The notes under the pieces were generated by a model. The model ran no database searches and had not been told where the DNA came from. It worked only from the letters and a program-made list of their open reading frames with translations. A program made the position numbers and the translations under genes. DNA of 62,251 nt from Zygnema cylindricum. Lineage: Eukaryota > Streptophyta > Zygnematophyceae > Zygnematales > Zygnemataceae. How positions within the stretch are numbered: the first letter of the stretch is position 1; every line of letters begins with the position of its first letter. Below are positions 51,918 to 62,251 of the stretch, one piece after another. The DNA lies in the NCBI GenBank assembly GCA_037447655.1, contig JBBHKE010000125.1, positions 78,492-140,742 of the forward strand, in the 5' to 3' direction.

Positions 51918-53160
51918 CTAGTTTTCGTCATCGCTCTCACCAAAAAAAATGTGGGAACTGTCTATACTTTGCGATATTTTTCGTTTTTTAGTTATGCATT
52001 GAGGACTACCGAAATCAACGTCATCACCGAGGTCGTTTGCGAGTTCTCGAAGTTTGACCCTCGCTCTTTCAACTTCTGTTTTCGATACCCCAATTATTTT
52101 AGGCTTATGTTTTTGTCGGGGATATAAAAGAGCCGCGACAATATGATACTTGTGAAGGCCCCACTTCGATAGTGCAAATTTCATAAAAAGTTATTTCAAT
52201 TTTTGCAAGTTTGGGGAATCGGCAGGGCGTTGTTTTTCACTGTCATTGTAAGATGTTTTTTTTATCATACAATGGTTATGGAGAGATGATCCTTCAAACA
52301 AAACCAAATGTAAAGTTGGTTCTTTTAATTTTTCCAGCTTTAGGGTCGCTTCTTGAAACCTTTCCAAAAATCGTATAAGTTCGGTAAGATGAGTTTTATC
52401 GATAAAAGCAAAAAGTATCAATTTTATTTTTGCTTGGGCGATTGATCCTATCTCATTGAATGCATCGTAAATACTCTTAAGCACTCGGAGCAAAGAGTTC
52501 CACCGCGTTGCGTTTTTTTGTTTTAAAGTGTTTTGCAAAAGATTTTGTAAATTACTCTGTTTGAAAAACGTGACCAATGATTTACGAGAGCCAATTAGAT
52601 CAAACAATTCAAGAACTTCCACATCGTATTCGTAATTTTTTGAAGTTTCACTCTTGTTCAAAATCGTTATCAAAATTGTAGCAATTTTATGGTCCGCGCA
52701 AGGTATCCAAGTACACATACTCGCCAGACCTTCTACCGCAAACATATTAGAGCCACTATCGGTCACAACAACTCAACGATTTTCCAAAACATCAAAATTG
52801 GACATTTCAAATTTGGTGACACAATTTTTGAAAGTCGTTAAAACATTTTCCGCAGTACGTTTTTCCTCCGGAAAATGATCGACTTGAAGCGTGTGTGCAT
52901 GAAGTTTAAACTATTTGTCGATAAAATGAACGATTACTGGCATGAAATGAGGTTCTTTTCATTGTCTCGGTTGAGAGTTCGGTTGTAAATGCGACAAAAA
53001 TATTGTTATCAATATGTTTTATAAGTTTTGGGATAATCAAACTACGAATATCTTGCGCAACAAAATATAAAGTGGTTTTTTACGCTATTTACGGACGGGG
53101 GTAGTCGGTCAATGTCAATACTTTTGTTGGACGAAACATCAACATCAAACAATGCTTGAC
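51918..53160 (-). pseudogene. Decayed hAT transposase
   Basis: The 3' two thirds are a 191-codon frame (52191-52766) followed, after one in-frame TAA, by 88 more codons (51918-52184). It shows VTDSGSNM, then CADHKIATIL, ATRWNSLLRVLKS, and KWGLHKYHIVAALLYPRQK: the TD-x-GSN, C-x-x-H, RWNS and Y-x-(V/A)-A-x-x-x-(D)PR blocks of hAT transposases. Upstream (to about 53160) FVAFTTELST and HFPEEKRTAENVLTTFKNCV are readable in interrupted frames, matching the first catalytic region. Stops occur just upstream of VVVTDSG and elsewhere. The C-terminal dimerisation block (hATC) is not evident. No terminal repeats flank it. Non-functional. Confidence 0.8.
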
Positions 53161-54162
53161 AAAATGCTTGAAAACCTTGGAAAAAGAAAACAAAAAAAAT
53201 ATCATACAATTACTAACCATGATCAATGAGAAGGTTTATACCAAAACGATTTATTTTTTATGGATAGACAAATAAAAAACAGCACCATGACAAAAAAATA
53301 AATAAAAATAAATAAAAATAAGCTTTCAAATATAAATTATTCATAATAAAATAGTGATGAAACTCAAATATATAAATTTACTAACAAAACAACTTATAAT
53401 GACATACACATTAAAGCCATCTTAAATTGAATCCAAAATGAATCATACATGAACCGTCGACTATCGAAAATGATGATATTTGACATTGACACATTGACAT
53501 ATTTGTGGGAACACCGTATAAAGTACATAACCAACACTTTACAATAGAGTATAATTTGCAGCCCTTATCTTCCTTTAAGATTTGGGAAATGAATAGAGTT
53601 AGTACCGTGTCAGATTTGCAACGCTAATCATGATGTCACGTACTTCCACGATACCAATAGTACAAAGTACAATAATGTTGGATAGTATGGAAACTACAAA
53701 ACCTTCAATTTTTTTTCGTTTTTTGCTTACCCAGCCGTACCCGATTTATTTTTTATTTTTTTGTGAATCACCCGCCTGAATCCGCCCGACCCCCAAAAAT
53801 TGGCAACCGAATCCGTTCTAGATCCGACGCGGGCGGTCAGGGAAGGAACTGTTACGGTTTCGTGTAACCGTTTGCGACCTTTGCCTCGTGGTGAGACTGG
53901 GACGGAATATATCCACCGATTCGTATCGCCTGAAGCCGCGCATTTCGACATTTTGGCCAATGGTTTTGATCTGGACGGTCATAAACTGCCCAATCAAGTT
54001 AAAACGACCTTTGAGTGAATGTTGTTGGGCCTAATGGGGCACAATTTGAATGGGGCATAACCCTAATGGGGCAAATGTCCATTAAAACGGAGAGCTTGTA
54101 CGTTTCAACTTTGTGTTTAATAATGTTGATAGAGAAGGAAATTTGTATTGTTGTTTATATTA
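53161..54162. other. Intergenic
   Basis: AT-rich left part. 53730-53950 contains CGGGCGG/CCGCCCGA words. 54027-54080 has three AATGGGGCA units. No gene supported; an open frame at 53800-54018 (+) lacks recognisable features. Confidence 0.4.
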
Positions 54163-55112
54163 CACCGCGGATCGCTATTAGTGGCACTAACACTAGATCG
54201 GTGCCCATAAAATATGACCATCAAACCTAAAGTAGGATTTGTAATTACATTTTTCCTCTACGCTAATAAAAGCATTGTTTAATTAGTGTCGGTTACTTTA
54301 ATTTGGACGGTTTGTACAAAATGTGGCCTTGCGGAGTAAGACCGTTACTTCGTACTAGCGTAAAAAAAGTGTCAAATAACGACGTCGACATGGGAAAGTG
54401 ATTGCGTGGACTTGGGAAAGAGACTCATATTTGATTCTTAATAATTGAGACGGGGAAAAATCGTGCAGACTTGTTCTCACATGTTCAAACGTTGACCATG
54501 TGAACATATGCTATATCGGCTACAAGACTGAATGTGTATCCAAATTACTATTGTTTTTTATTGGGTAAAAATTTATCGCGATTAAACAATACTAATAGTT
54601 ATTGGTTATCGAACGGTGAGGGGTCCCGGCATATCACTTCGAAACCAACAAATTTTTATCGACGATAATTGCAAAAAATATAGTATACTATATCATAGTA
54701 CTTTATTGTATATCGTATTATATTATATACATTATATAGTGTGGCATGCCACGTATGATACCCCGTTCCGTAATTTTGCATAAAAAACTACAAGTGTGCG
54801 GCTTGAACCGTACAATTATCGCCGATAATTATATCACCCGATATTTATCGATAAGTTATCGCGAGATATCGGTTTTTTATCGCGATAACTCCGTTAGCGA
54901 TTTATCAAACCAATATATCGATTATCGGTACGTCAAAAAAATGTACATATCGATTATTGGCAAATGGCCACCGATACACAACACGAAAAATTAATCTTTG
55001 ATGGATAAAGCTTGGTTTTGTTTGCCTTATGCCCTTAAATCCAAAATAGAGTTTACACCACTATTTTTCTCTTTGCTCTAATTTTTCTTTACATTAATAT
55101 GGATTCACGTTG
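54163..55112. mobile_element. TA-flanked element of the CACCGCG family, with a hAT copy nested inside
   Basis: Left end CACCGCGGATCGCTATTAGTG, right end ACATTAATATGGATTCACGTTG (diverged), flanked by TA at 54161-54162 and 55113-55114. The left interior CACTAGATCGGTGCCCATAAAA matches the family's CTATATCGGCACCCC block. A hAT element occupies 54549-54986. Confidence 0.6.
54549..54986. mobile_element. hAT-type element, decayed copy, nested
   Basis: Left TATTGTTTTTTATTGGG, right CCGATACACAACACGA. The interior aligns with 20506-20972 (AAAATTTATCGCGAT, GTTATTGGTTATCGAACGGT, GTGGCATGCCACGTATGA). Flanks CAAATTAC and AAAATTAA agree at six of eight positions. Confidence 0.75.
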
Positions 55113-55978
55113 TACTGTATGGAACTTCATCCGGTTCATTGCGGTTCGGTTTTAATCGAATAGTGAAGATCGAAAAGTGTATCGCGATACGGTCGTGAAA
55201 TCTCAAAGGCCAATTTTTCACGGCCACCTTGCTTTCGAATCGTACAATTTTTTGTGTTGAATGTGTATTTTTCGCTCCATGTTTATTGTCCATTCACTCC
55301 TGTACCTTCCTTATACTTTCTGATTAAAAATAAGTAGGTGAGCCAAAACCTTAGAGACACGCGTTCACTAACAAGCACATTTTTTTGCCGCGACAGTCAA
55401 CGAAACATCCGGCGGTCGGTTTGCGCGAAAAAAAACATAGGCTGTACGGAGAAGTGCCACGTGCTACCGATATGTATTGAACTGTCACAGCGAGCGAATA
55501 CTGACACCCTCGGCGATATATTATACTGCAAACCGCTGGTACGGTTTCTGTACTTTAGAATAGAAAATCTATTGGTCATACATTTTGTTTGGGAGGGAAA
55601 GTAGGAAACATTCGCAGGAGTGCGTTGACATTTTTTGGAAGCAAAGTGATCCCGGTTTTAATGGACATTTTGGCCGTATTCGCCCAAAGATTCTTCATTG
55701 TAGTTGTTTAGTAGGGGAAATATGTATATATTGGAGGGGAATATACTATAGCAACGAAATGTTTCTAACAGGATTTCTGTATAATAAGACAAATGACTCT
55801 ACGAAATTTTTGACTTTTCGTAGAGATACAAATTGGCCATAAATACAAAGTTTATTTTTTAACCACAATGCCACGTAAAGAAAAAGGTTTTGCTATACGT
55901 GCGAGGAAAACATTTACGTTTATATATTTTGTCGCTTGCCAAAAAGATATAATATTCTGGGCAGTCACGTGGACTAAC
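55113..55978. other. Intergenic
   Basis: Several open frames of 60-90 codons but none with a motif or splice support. No element ends recognised. Confidence 0.35.
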
Positions 55979-56646
55979 TTAGGGCGTGTTCCCATGTGTT
56001 CAAGTAAGGGTTTTTTTTTGTCATTTTCACAGAAAATGGGACTTCCAACGAGAAAATATTACGCCGTACGAAAAATGGGCAAAAACACAAGTACATTTTG
56101 CTTCATCTTGGAACTTGGAAGGTACGACAATTTGGCATTTTTATCATCGCGACCCACTTCCACCTCATCTTCACACTTACACTGGAATTTAATCACGATC
56201 TGATTTTAATCAAAATATTACCCTATTGACGAATAAAAAACTTGGTTTGCACGCGTCAAACGTTTTCATTTTTTTTTTTGCAGTTGGGAGAGTACACGAA
56301 AATAAAGTTGTTTGTCCGTTTGCAAACAATTTGTTTGTTTGTTTGGTTGTACGGACAAGCAGCCGGACAGGATCCGCCAAAACTACGCACATGGCAGTGA
56401 AAGAAAGCCCGACGTCTACAATGTCACAATGAACATTCAGTGATGTTGAAATTAATAGATTTCTATAGTATTTTCTAGGTTTAAATATGTTAGTATAAAA
56501 GGAAAAGAAAAGGACGGACAACCTGCCTCCACCTCCTCTCTCTAGCCCCCATACTTGTTGTATTCACTGGAGGATAGAGAGGGTGGTTGATCCATGGCTG
56601 CCTTAATTGAACAGGCAGTTATTTTTAGTAGGTTACTAAAAATATA

Positions 56647-56733
56647 CCTGCCGGACCCGAGATTTGATCCCGGTGCCTGTTGTTCGTCAAATTGGCTGAT
56701 AGCGGTCAGCTTTATCCTATTAGACTAGGACCA
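56647..56733 (-). tRNA. tRNA-like segment, probably a pseudogene or SINE head
   Basis: On the minus strand TAGTCTAATAGGATA resembles a pol III A box and GGGATCAAATCTC a B box, at normal spacing for a tRNA with a long variable arm. A T-stem (CCGGG/CTCGG) and a possible anticodon arm (GCTGA/TCAGC) can be drawn, the latter with an abnormal loop. The acceptor stem (…GGTCC against GTCCGGC) does not pair, so this is not a functional tRNA as read. It sits inside a transposon. Confidence 0.35.
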
Positions 56734-57481
56734 TTACTAAATGTTGTTGTATGTGATAAATAAATATTTATTTAGGAGGGAACAAATTCATTTAACTGAA
56801 GTTGTAAACGGCATGTATAGATACAGTTTTATAAAGTACGAAGTATGATACTACTTTGAAACGGATACCGCGCATTTTGTTTCAACAACGAAACAAATAT
56901 CGCGCAAGTATTTATAACGGTTGAGATTGCATTTCAAATCCAACGGCGCACATCATCACCGAAATCTCGGAATGGTCACTTTGGCATTTAGTGACGTGGT
57001 ATTACCTGGCGCCACGTGGAGAGATAACATTCGGCCGTGGGAATTCCGAGGAACGTACGGACGAGTGGAAAATGGACACGCGTCTGCTTAATGGCCTTGT
57101 CGTACAAAGGTCGTACAAAAAGTACATCGGCAGTAGTACTTTTATGTACTGTACAATATTCTGATTGGTTCGAACAGTTAGTAGATAGGGGTTCTGAGAG
57201 GGAGCTAGGACTTATAAAAATCTGGTAGATGGTCTTCTCTCTTTTTGAGAGGTTGTATAAATTGGCATTTTTGCAGGCTTATAACTTATCGCCTGGTTGG
57301 GCGTTTTCAAAGATTTTTTCCTACAAACTCAGTGGAGTCTATGCTGCACACGGGTGCAGTCAGATTGTCTGCTTGTCTGCTTGGGTAGCAGTGGCTGCCA
57401 TTGAAAGTGGGTTAGTTAATAACTATCTAGAGGCTTCCTGTACTCTGTGGTCCAATAGAGGACACAGAGTTTCAAGTGACC

Positions 57482-57680
57482 CTTTCACTACAATACTCTA
57501 CAATCCATTTGTAGACGTATGCGATTGCTTATGTTGTCCACGTCTGATCCGCCAGAACTACGCACATGGCAGTGAAAGAAAGCCCGACTTCTACAATGTC
57601 ACACTGAACATTCAGTGACACTTTCACTACAATACTCTACAATCCATTTGTAGACGTATGCGATTGCTTATGTTGTCAAC
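57482..57680 (+). repeat. Direct repeats inside the Harbinger-like element
   Basis: CTTTCACTACAATACTCTACAATCCATTTGTAGACGTATGCGATTGCTTATGTTGTC (positions 57482-57538) recurs at 57621-57677. The segment between, with CGCACATGGCAGTGAAAGAA and GAACATTCAGTGA, also has a copy at 56366-56440. So three blocks are duplicated within one element. Confidence 0.85.
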
Positions 57681-57684
57681 GTGT

Positions 57685-57830
57685 GGGCGTCTACAAATGT
57701 CAGAAGCTCGTTGGCGTCGACAAATGTCCGCAGTATGTCAGGAGCTCGTTGTAGTGTACAAATGTCCGCAGTTTGTTGGCGTCTACAACTGTTGCAAGAT
57801 ATTGGTGACGTCTACAAATGTCACATGTTC
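57685..57830 (+). repeat. Short imperfect tandem array with GTCTACAAATGTC core
   Basis: The core or a close variant appears about six times at 25-40 bp spacing (57690, 57718, 57755, 57781, 57810 region), separated by GCAGT, AGCTCGTTG and GTTGGC words. Confidence 0.6.
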
Positions 57831-57950
57831 GAAGTAATGAAGGCGCAAGTAACGATTGACATTGGCACACTTTGAAAAGTAAAACGTAAAATATGCGCTA
57901 AAATCCAAAGTAACGTTTCAAAGTTTCGGTAACATGGGAACACGCCCTTA

Positions 57951-58266
57951 TTTGAAAAAAAAAAGAATCGGTTCCACGTGGATGTCACGATTCAATTTTT
58001 CATTTTTTTTGGACGGGCGACAGAAAATGAAATGCAAACAAAAACTGTTTTACACGTGTGATAGCTACCAGATATTAAAGAGGCCAGTAAGATATTTAAT
58101 TTAATCTTGCGTTTTTAGGAGTGAAGGTCGCGTGTGAAATGGTCCACGTCGCCTTTCACTCCTTTCACTCCAATTTCGCTTTACGACACCTCGCGCCGCG
58201 CGGCGCGTCGCAAGTATAAATATGTTTAGGGTTTTTTTCTCATTCGTGTTTTTTTTATAAAAAAAA
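57951..58266. other. Intergenic between two transposons
   Basis: Contains a strong short palindrome CGCGCCGCGCGGCGCG (58193-58208). No gene seen. Confidence 0.4.
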
Positions 58267-60200
58267 ATGAATCGATCATGACAGTGACTATTTTGGTTGC
58301 GCATAGTCACTTACGTCATTTTGTCAAAAATTGTATGTTTGAAGTACATATTGGTACAAATAAAGTACCGTTGAGTAAAAATTTGGCGGTCAATCGGTTG
58401 GACAACTTTGACTTTCAAAATATTGTTTCAACCGCTTAAAGTTTTGCCGCGTTTGCGGATGTCGACCGTCATAATAAAAGTAGCAATTCACACGGCCGGT
58501 TAACGTTTACGGTAAACTACGGCAACCACATGTAAATAAAAGTGTTGCAGACAGTCACTTTTAGTCTTTACGTGAGCTCCATGGTGAGAGCACTTAGCCG
58601 CAAAATTGAATTTGAATTGTCTAAGCGTTATATTGAACTTAGATGCAAAGTGAAATGAAACCTCTTTAAACTAAACCGAACTACTTTCAGTTTTGTACGG
58701 AAATATTAAAACGCACGAAACGAAATTTTTAGTGTTGTGTATCAGTAAGGATTCGCCGATAACCGATATGGGCCTTTTTTCGGGTATCCGATAATCGATA
58801 TATTGGTACGATATATCGTTATCGGTGTTATCGCCGATAAATAACAGATATCTATCGGTTATTATTGGCGATAACACAGATATCGATAACTATCGGCGAT
58901 ATCTGTACGGACCGTACAGATAAATGTACGACCAGTACACTCAACTGTACGTGTTATTCCCCGGACGTGTACAAGCACAGGAGGTACAGTAGCCGCTATG
59001 AGATCTGTACGGTTTTGATACGGATCCAGTAAAAACGATGTACCTTTCACATCCGACGCCATGGCTTTGTCCCTATATTCCTTGAGATCCACCGGGGACC
59101 TACCACGTGTCAATCTGTCGGCTTTTTTGGCATAAGCTGCCAAAAGAGTCATTTCGGGATGCCGGCGCTCACGCTGGCCCGTCCGCTCGTGTTTTCTCAA
59201 TGCAAGTTGTCCGTTCGATTCCGGCGGCGCGGAGAATGTTATTTTGCGTCCGTTGTACTTTGTGTCCGCCGTCCTTTTCCCGTTCCATGTTCACCAGCTT
59301 GTCAATACAATTCCGTACGTTGTCGTAAAATTGTTGTTCAGTTAACCGGCCAACGTTTATGTGCTGCGTTGTCTGTAATAAATTGCAGTTAAACGGAGAC
59401 GGAACAGATTTTTTATACGTGGCATGCCACGCTTTATAAAGTCAATAATATAATACAGTATGTTATAAAGTACTATTGTATGCATACTATATATTTTTAA
59501 AGTTATTGCCGATATGGAATTTGTTGGTCTCAGCCCGATATATCGGAACCTCTGACTGTTCGATAACCGATAACTATCGGTATCGGTGTTATCGCGATAA
59601 GTTTTTACCGATACACAACAAGAATGTTGATTCGTAGATAGTGTGGCTCGATTTCGTCGAGCGTGACGACGCGCATTTTTTTCATTTAATTTCAATTGAT
59701 ATTTTTACGCCGGTTCGTTTTATTATAATGTTCAAAGTTTATTTCATTTCGTGCGGTTTAATATTTCCGTACAAGACTTATAGTACTTTATTTTAAAGCG
59801 GTTTCGTTTCACTTTGCGTCTAAGTTCAATGTAACACTTAGACGATTCAATTTCAATTTTGCGGCTAAGTGCTCTCACCGTGGAGCTCACGTAAAGACAA
59901 AAAGTGACTGTCTGCAACACTTTTATTTACACGTGGTTGCCGCAGTTTTGTTACCGTAAACGTTCGCCGGCCGTGTGAATTGCTAATTTTATTATGACGG
60001 TCGACGATCGCAAACGCGGCAAAACTTTAAACTGTTGAAACAATATTTTGAAAGTCAAAGTTGTCCAACCTATTGACCGTCAAATTTGTACTCAACGGTA
60101 CTTTATTTGTACCAATATGTACTTCAAACGTACAATTTTTGACAAAATGACGTAAGTGACTGTGCGCAACCAAAACAGTCAACTGTCATGATCAATTCCC
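58267..60200. mobile_element. Foldback element with ~450-bp arms, GGGAATTG family, copy 2, split by a hAT element
   Basis: The right end is GATCAATTCCC at 60200; the left end is a diverged form near 58267. The arms pair GATCATGACAGT, TTTGGTTGCGCA, GTCACTTACGTCATTTTGTC, AAGTACATATTGGTACAAAT, CACACGGCCGG, GTGTTGCAGACAGTCACTTTT and GAGAGCACTTAGCCGCAAAA with their complements in order. The arms also align with copy 1 (CGGTCAAT, CGTCGACCGTCA, TTCACACGGC). The spacer carries the hAT element. No convincing target duplication (A/T-rich flanks). Confidence 0.8.
58730..59620. mobile_element. hAT-type element, ~891 bp, nested in a foldback
   Basis: Left TAGTGTTGTGTATCAG, right CCGATACACAACA with the last bases lost. 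It is the close sister of 42909-43802 in the same orientation, including the small frame on the minus strand (58862-59200, MRKHERTGQRERRHP). Flanks GAAATTTT and GAATGTTG match only at five of eight positions. Confidence 0.85.
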
Positions 60201-60426
60201 GATAAACACAACCAACAACCCTATGAAGTATGAACCCTAAAAATCCGCGGTACCCGCTAAAATTATAAAGTACGTCTTTAGCAAAATTACAAAATAGCCG
60301 TACAGAGCTGTTTGTCGCAATGCTAAACAAAGGGTGCTTTTTTGAAAACATCTTCGATTCTCCGTCGTTAGATTCCTCTCCATCGATAATATTTTCCTTA
60401 TTGGATAATGTCGGAATAAACGACAA
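60124..60426 (-). CDS. Unrecognised 100-codon frame overlapping a foldback end (doubtful)
   Basis: Reads NKENIIDGEESNDGESKMFS, then SSVRLFCNFAKDVLYNFSGY. The first ~75 codons lie outside the foldback and look protein-like; the last ~25 run into its terminal repeat. No motif or splice support. Confidence 0.2.
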   Translation of the reverse strand: MSFIPTLSNKENIIDGEESNDGESKMFSKKHPLFSIATNSSVRLFCNFAKDVLYNFSGYRGFLGFILHRVVGCVYRELIMTVDCFGCAQSLTSFCQKLYV

Positions 60427-61330
60427 AATCTGATGCCGTACGTTTAGCCACCGAATGGCACGCGCCTATGAGGACAAAATAGAAATGATAAGGCTCCACA
60501 CATGTACAATAGAATTAAAAACAGAAGGGACAAAAACTGTTCTAAATCACCTGATAGCAGTATGAAAAATCTGAAACTATAGACAAATGACCAAACTACT
60601 GTAGCAAAGTAGGAAAAATCAAAAATTTAACGGATTCGTACGGCTGGCGTACGATATAACTTCCTTCTCACGGATGCATTCTCCCGAGCATTTGTAATTG
60701 AAACGACAAAAAATTATGAAGTACAGCACAGTACCGTACCGTACCGCCCTTAGGGTTTTCAACTTTTCGCAGTTAGCAATTGGCGACAAAAATAGTTATA
60801 AAAATATGCCATCTGGCGCTTTGACTTTATGCAAATATCTTGACAAAACATTCGTACACTCGAGAGTCCGGCCAAAACCAAATAAGCGAATTCCAGATTT
60901 TCGTTTACGTGTAAAGTTTAATTGTACCATTTTGACAAGCTCCACGTGTCAGGAAATGACTCGTGAAGTCGGTTATTTGTTTTGGGATTAAACGACAAAA
61001 CGCAATAATGTCATTTTGAAAATTTGAGCACGTGTGCAGAAACTACCGTTCGGATAAAACGGTAATTTGCCGGTTCCAAAACGACAAAACGGTACGAATA
61101 TTCATTACGGGACCTGGCGCCGCGATTTTCTTTGTCACTTTGTGGCTTTGGCATGCCTAATTATGTCCTTTTGAACTCATAGCTAAGACAAAAAGGGTAC
61201 AAAAAGTACAAAGGTAAACCCATTTTTTTTTCCTTTTTGGGCAATCTTTGTGAAAAAAAATTGTAGTTTTGTTTTTTTTTTCAATTTGGGTATAATTAAG
61301 ACGAGGTAAAAGTTCACCATATACATACAC
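60427..61330. other. Intergenic
   Basis: No gene supported. Contains CGTACGGCTGGCGTACG and a GTACCGTACCGTACC run at 60732. Confidence 0.35.
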
Positions 61331-61358
61331 CAAAAAAAAAAAAAAAAAAATAATAATA

Positions 61359-61414
<56 letters not shown>

Positions 61415-61467
61415 AAAAAAAAAAAAAAAAAAAAAAAAATAAGGAAAAAAAAAAAAAAAAAAAAAAA
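61331..61467 (+). repeat. Poly-A tract with sparse T/G interruptions, ~135 bp
   Basis: Nearly pure A with a short TAATAATAAT block. Could be a retroposon tail or slippage; no adjacent retroelement is recognised. Confidence 0.9.
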
Positions 61468-62251
61468 GGGGCCAATTTTTTCAATTTTTTCTCGAAAAAA
61501 TTCCATTATACAAAGTTATTTTGTCTCAAAAGACAAAAAAAAAATCACATCCCTGTTTTCTCATTTAAAAATATATATAAAAAATACGAAAAATTTACAA
61601 ACTAGAAACCTCTATTTTCTACCAACATGAGACACTTGAACGAAAAAAAAAAATTGAAAAGAAAAATTAGAAACCATTTTAAAAAAGAAAAATAAAATCT
61701 TGTCCTGTCCTCTCCCTACTCTATTTTCTCAAACAAGGTTTGGAAAAAAAAAAAAAAAACTAACGTCTCTCTCTCTCTATATATATCTCTTTCTTTGTCC
61801 TTTTCCTCTCCCTCTCCCTCCGCCTTCCATCTCTCCCTTTTCCTAAATCTTTTCCTATTTTTTTAAACCCCAAAATACATTATATCTATTTTTTTTGCCT
61901 ACTATTTTCACAAGTGGCCTGTTTACAACTTTTAGAAACTATCTCTCTCTCTCTCTCTCTCTCTCTCCCTCCTCTCTCCCTCACCCTCTCCCTCTCTATT
62001 ATTCGTCTCCCCATACCCGAATTAGTATGGAAAAAAAAATAAAAAAATAAAAAAACCTTCAAACCCATCTATCTTCACAATCATACATGTTTCATTCTCC
62101 CTCCCCTCTCCATCTCTCCCTCCCCTCTCCATCTCTCCCTCCCCCCCCTCTCCCACTATCACCTATTTGATCCCTCCCTCTCCCTCTCTCCCCCCTCTCC
62201 CTATCCCACTTACCTATTCGATCCCTCCCTCTCCCCCCTCCCCCTCCCCTC
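61468..62251. other. Low-complexity right end (A-rich, then CT-rich)
   Basis: A-rich to about 61760, then CTCTCT, CCCTCTCC and CCATCTCTCCCTCCCCTCTC runs. At 62095-62251 CTCCCTCCCCTCTCCATCT and CTATTTGATCCCTCCC repeat imperfectly. No gene seen. Confidence 0.7.

Larger units (their letters stand above)
55979..57950. mobile_element. PIF/Harbinger-like element, 1966 bp (55982-57947)
   Basis: Inverted ends GGGCGTGTTCCCATGT and ACATGGGAACACGCCC, flanked by a perfect TTA at 55979-55981 and 57948-57950. It carries no recognisable transposase. Contents: open frames at 56000-56192 (YEKWAKTQVHFASSWNLEGT) and 57229-57618, direct repeats, a tRNA-like segment on the minus strand, and a GT(C/T)TACAAATGTC-rich array near the right end. 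Looks like a non-autonomous element that has picked up foreign pieces. Confidence 0.85.

Noticed and set aside
58862-59200. Independent host gene of 112 codons
   Set aside because: It lies inside a hAT element and has a near-copy in another; treated as element-borne.
61183-61506. 107-codon Phe-rich frame
   Set aside because: It is the antisense of a ~135-bp poly-A tract.

Overview
This is nuclear DNA from a streptophyte (land plant or charophyte-type green alga). The clearest evidence is three genes of plant type: a RABE/Rab8 GTPase, a thylakoid-lumen cyclophilin of the CYP26-2 kind, and the 3' end of a CRUMPLED LEAF (CRL) CpeT/CpcT-domain gene. All have spliceosomal introns with GT..AG borders. 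The DNA is AT-rich, full of simple repeats and very rich in DNA transposons. I cannot name the species.

Genes, left to right. 1-976 (minus): 5' part of a plastid-targeted acidic protein that runs off the left edge. 7895-13589 (minus): a chain of phase-compatible exons of an unrecognised protein. 14612-21287 (plus): complete 8-exon RABE gene, 214 aa, divergent from the previous gene. 23503-26975 (minus): complete 4-exon CYP26-2-like peptidyl-prolyl isomerase, 477 aa, with plastid and twin-arginine lumen targeting. 37032-41213 (minus): 6-exon, 230-aa gene whose C-terminus weakly resembles the tubby-C/LURP-one/scramblase fold. 47865-49814 (minus): last two exons of CRL, cut off by the assembly gap at 50127-50136. 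None of these genes forms an operon; three of the named products act in or on the plastid.

The rest is mostly transposable elements. I define by eye: (i) a hAT family with termini TAGTGTTGTGTATCGG and 8-bp target duplications, six or more copies; (ii) a second hAT MITE family with termini CATAGTTCAAAAG, two copies; (iii) a TA-flanked family with termini CACCGCGAATCGTTATTAG, five copies; (iv) a long-armed foldback family with GGGAATTG ends, two copies; (v) PIF/Harbinger-like elements with 3-bp TWA duplications; (vi) small AGCCTGGTTAC MITEs in the RABE intron. They are often nested, in one case exactly at the dyad of a foldback palindrome. 28220-36986 is an ~8.8-kb imperfect palindrome whose arms each carry a decayed reverse transcriptase. 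A decayed hAT transposase lies at 51918-53160. Purine-only, CT-rich and poly-A tracts dominate 46.5-47.6 kb and the right end.

All calls were read by eye. Splice sites were checked by phase, not by transcripts. Family assignments rest on remembered conserved motifs and need database searches.
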